A DNA stretch of 5,308 nt from Planctomycetota bacterium. Its GTDB lineage: Bacteria; Planctomycetota; Phycisphaerae; Phycisphaerales; UBA1924. A program made the translations under genes and the position numbers. This document shows, in pieces, positions 4,914 through 5,308 of this stretch. The stretch's first letter is position 1. Each line of letters opens with the position of its first letter. The DNA is taken from positions 1 to 5,308 of the forward strand of contig JAEYVB010000298.1 in assembly GCA_023429345.1 (NCBI GenBank), read 5' to 3'. The notes below the pieces were generated by a model that searched no databases, was not told where the DNA came from, and was given only the letters and a program-made list of their open reading frames with translations.

Positions 4914-5308
4914 TCACGGGCACCCCGCCGCAAACCGCTGCAGGAAGCACGTGAAGTCCGCAACGTTCAGCAGCGGAGGTTCGGTGCTTCCGTCGCAGTT
5001 CGCGTAGCTCTCCCCCGCCGCGAACCGCTGCAGAAAGCACGTAAAGTCCGCGACGTTCAGGACCGGCGCCGCCGTACTGCCGTCGCAGTTCGCGTAGCAG
5101 GTCGCGCCGGCAGGGTCCCACGCCGCGATGTACTGCGGCAGGCTCCCCTGCGAACCCACCACCCCGCCGTTGGGCGTGAAACTGCCGTCGGGCTGCACCG
5201 TGAACGAGAAGAGCCCCGACGGCCCCGTGCTGCTCCCGCTGTACTTGCGGGTAAAGAGCACCCACTCGCCCAGCACGGCCACCCCGCCAAGGTCCCCCGT
5301 GCCCCCGA
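4914..5308 (-). CDS. Exported protein C-terminus with two GC-type dockerin-like repeats, truncated by window edge
   Basis: The minus-strand frame is open from the right edge to TGA at 4916-4914. A GTG at 5282-5280 could be read as a start, but the frame continues without a stop above it (GGTGDLGG then VAVLGEWVLFTRK), so the true start is outside the window. Numbered from that GTG, residues 1-60 are a Gly/Ser/Thr-rich region with VQPDGSFTPNGG, typical of the end of a secreted beta-rich protein. Residues 63-92 and 93-122 are two 30-residue repeats, each YANCDGST..P.LNVADF followed by TCFLQRFAAG. The Asn/Asp-Gly-Ser loop and following helix resemble the calcium-binding half of a type I dockerin. 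Two Cys per repeat (66/82 and 96/112) could form disulfides. The protein ends AAGCP, matching what I recall as the GC-type dockerin anchor of Phycisphaerales proteins. The function of the main body cannot be seen. Such tails are thought to attach or sort exported proteins; the partner is unknown to me. Confidence 0.85.
   Translation of the reverse strand, partial: GGTGDLGGVAVLGEWVLFTRKYSGSSTGPSGLFSFTVQPDGSFTPNGGVVGSQGSLPQYIAAWDPAGATCYANCDGSTAAPVLNVADFTCFLQRFAAGESYANCDGSTEPPLLNVADFTCFLQRFAAGCP
4917..5096 (-). repeat. Two tandem 90-bp units encoding the dockerin-like repeats
   Basis: Units 4917-5006 and 5007-5096 align without gaps at about 71 of 90 positions by eye. Differences are concentrated in the codons for the variable residues (AAPV versus EPPL) and the two last residues (ES versus CP). 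The final stretches of both units are identical (CGTCGCAGTTCGCGTA on the plus strand). Each unit encodes exactly 30 residues. Confidence 0.9.

Noticed and set aside
4723..5007. 94-residue plus-strand ORF starting at the alpha-CTD stop codon
   Set aside because: It crosses the intrinsic terminator and both hairpins, then runs antisense to the dockerin repeats. Its ARASCPC stretch is simply translation of the palindrome at 4799-4817.
4917..5096. CRISPR-like direct repeat
   Set aside because: The 90-bp period is coding, in frame, without spacers, and explained by two protein repeats.
5280..5282. GTG as the start of a 122-residue dockerin protein
   Set aside because: The same frame stays open and protein-like to the window edge, no ribosome-binding site precedes the GTG, and dockerin tails are normally the ends of larger exported proteins.

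Overview
The window is high-GC DNA, most likely from a planctomycete and probably of class Phycisphaerae. Three things in the sequence point there. The first is a C-terminal pair of 30-residue cysteine-containing dockerin-like repeats (NCDGS...LNVADFTCFLQRF) ending in GCP, a tail I associate with Phycisphaerales exported proteins. The second is an N-terminal zinc ribbon of the CPxCxYDLxG...CPECG type, a common decoration of planctomycete proteins. The third is very strong G/C preference at third codon positions in most genes. The assignment is inference from protein features, with no rRNA in view.

Layout: (1) positions 1-955, plus strand, the C-terminal half of a glutamine-hydrolysing asparagine synthetase cut by the left edge; its codon usage changes abruptly near position 620. 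(2) 957-995, a hairpin with a T-run that terminates the convergent gene. (3) 1019-1906, minus strand, a membrane methyltransferase resembling methanethiol S-methyltransferase (MddA). (4) 1907-2095, a short divergent intergenic region with ribosome-binding sites but no convincing promoter. (5) 2096-3742, plus strand, a MATE-family efflux protein with a zinc ribbon fused to its N-terminus. (6) 3743-3793, a 51-nt gap with a good -10 box and a Shine-Dalgarno. (7) 3794-4726, plus strand, a soluble protein with TPR repeats followed by two RNA polymerase alpha-CTD-like domains. (8) 4755-4880, a strong intrinsic terminator followed by two hairpins with trinucleotide TCC loops. (9) 4914-5308, minus strand, the C-terminus of an exported protein with two GC-type dockerin-like repeats, cut by the right edge.

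The genes do not form an obvious pathway: strands alternate and each main transcription unit has its own terminator or promoter candidate. The part least explained by known biology is the TPR plus tandem alpha-CTD protein. It carries two copies of the DNA- and activator-contacting module of RNA polymerase alpha in one chain, without the alpha N-terminal domain that assembles into polymerase.
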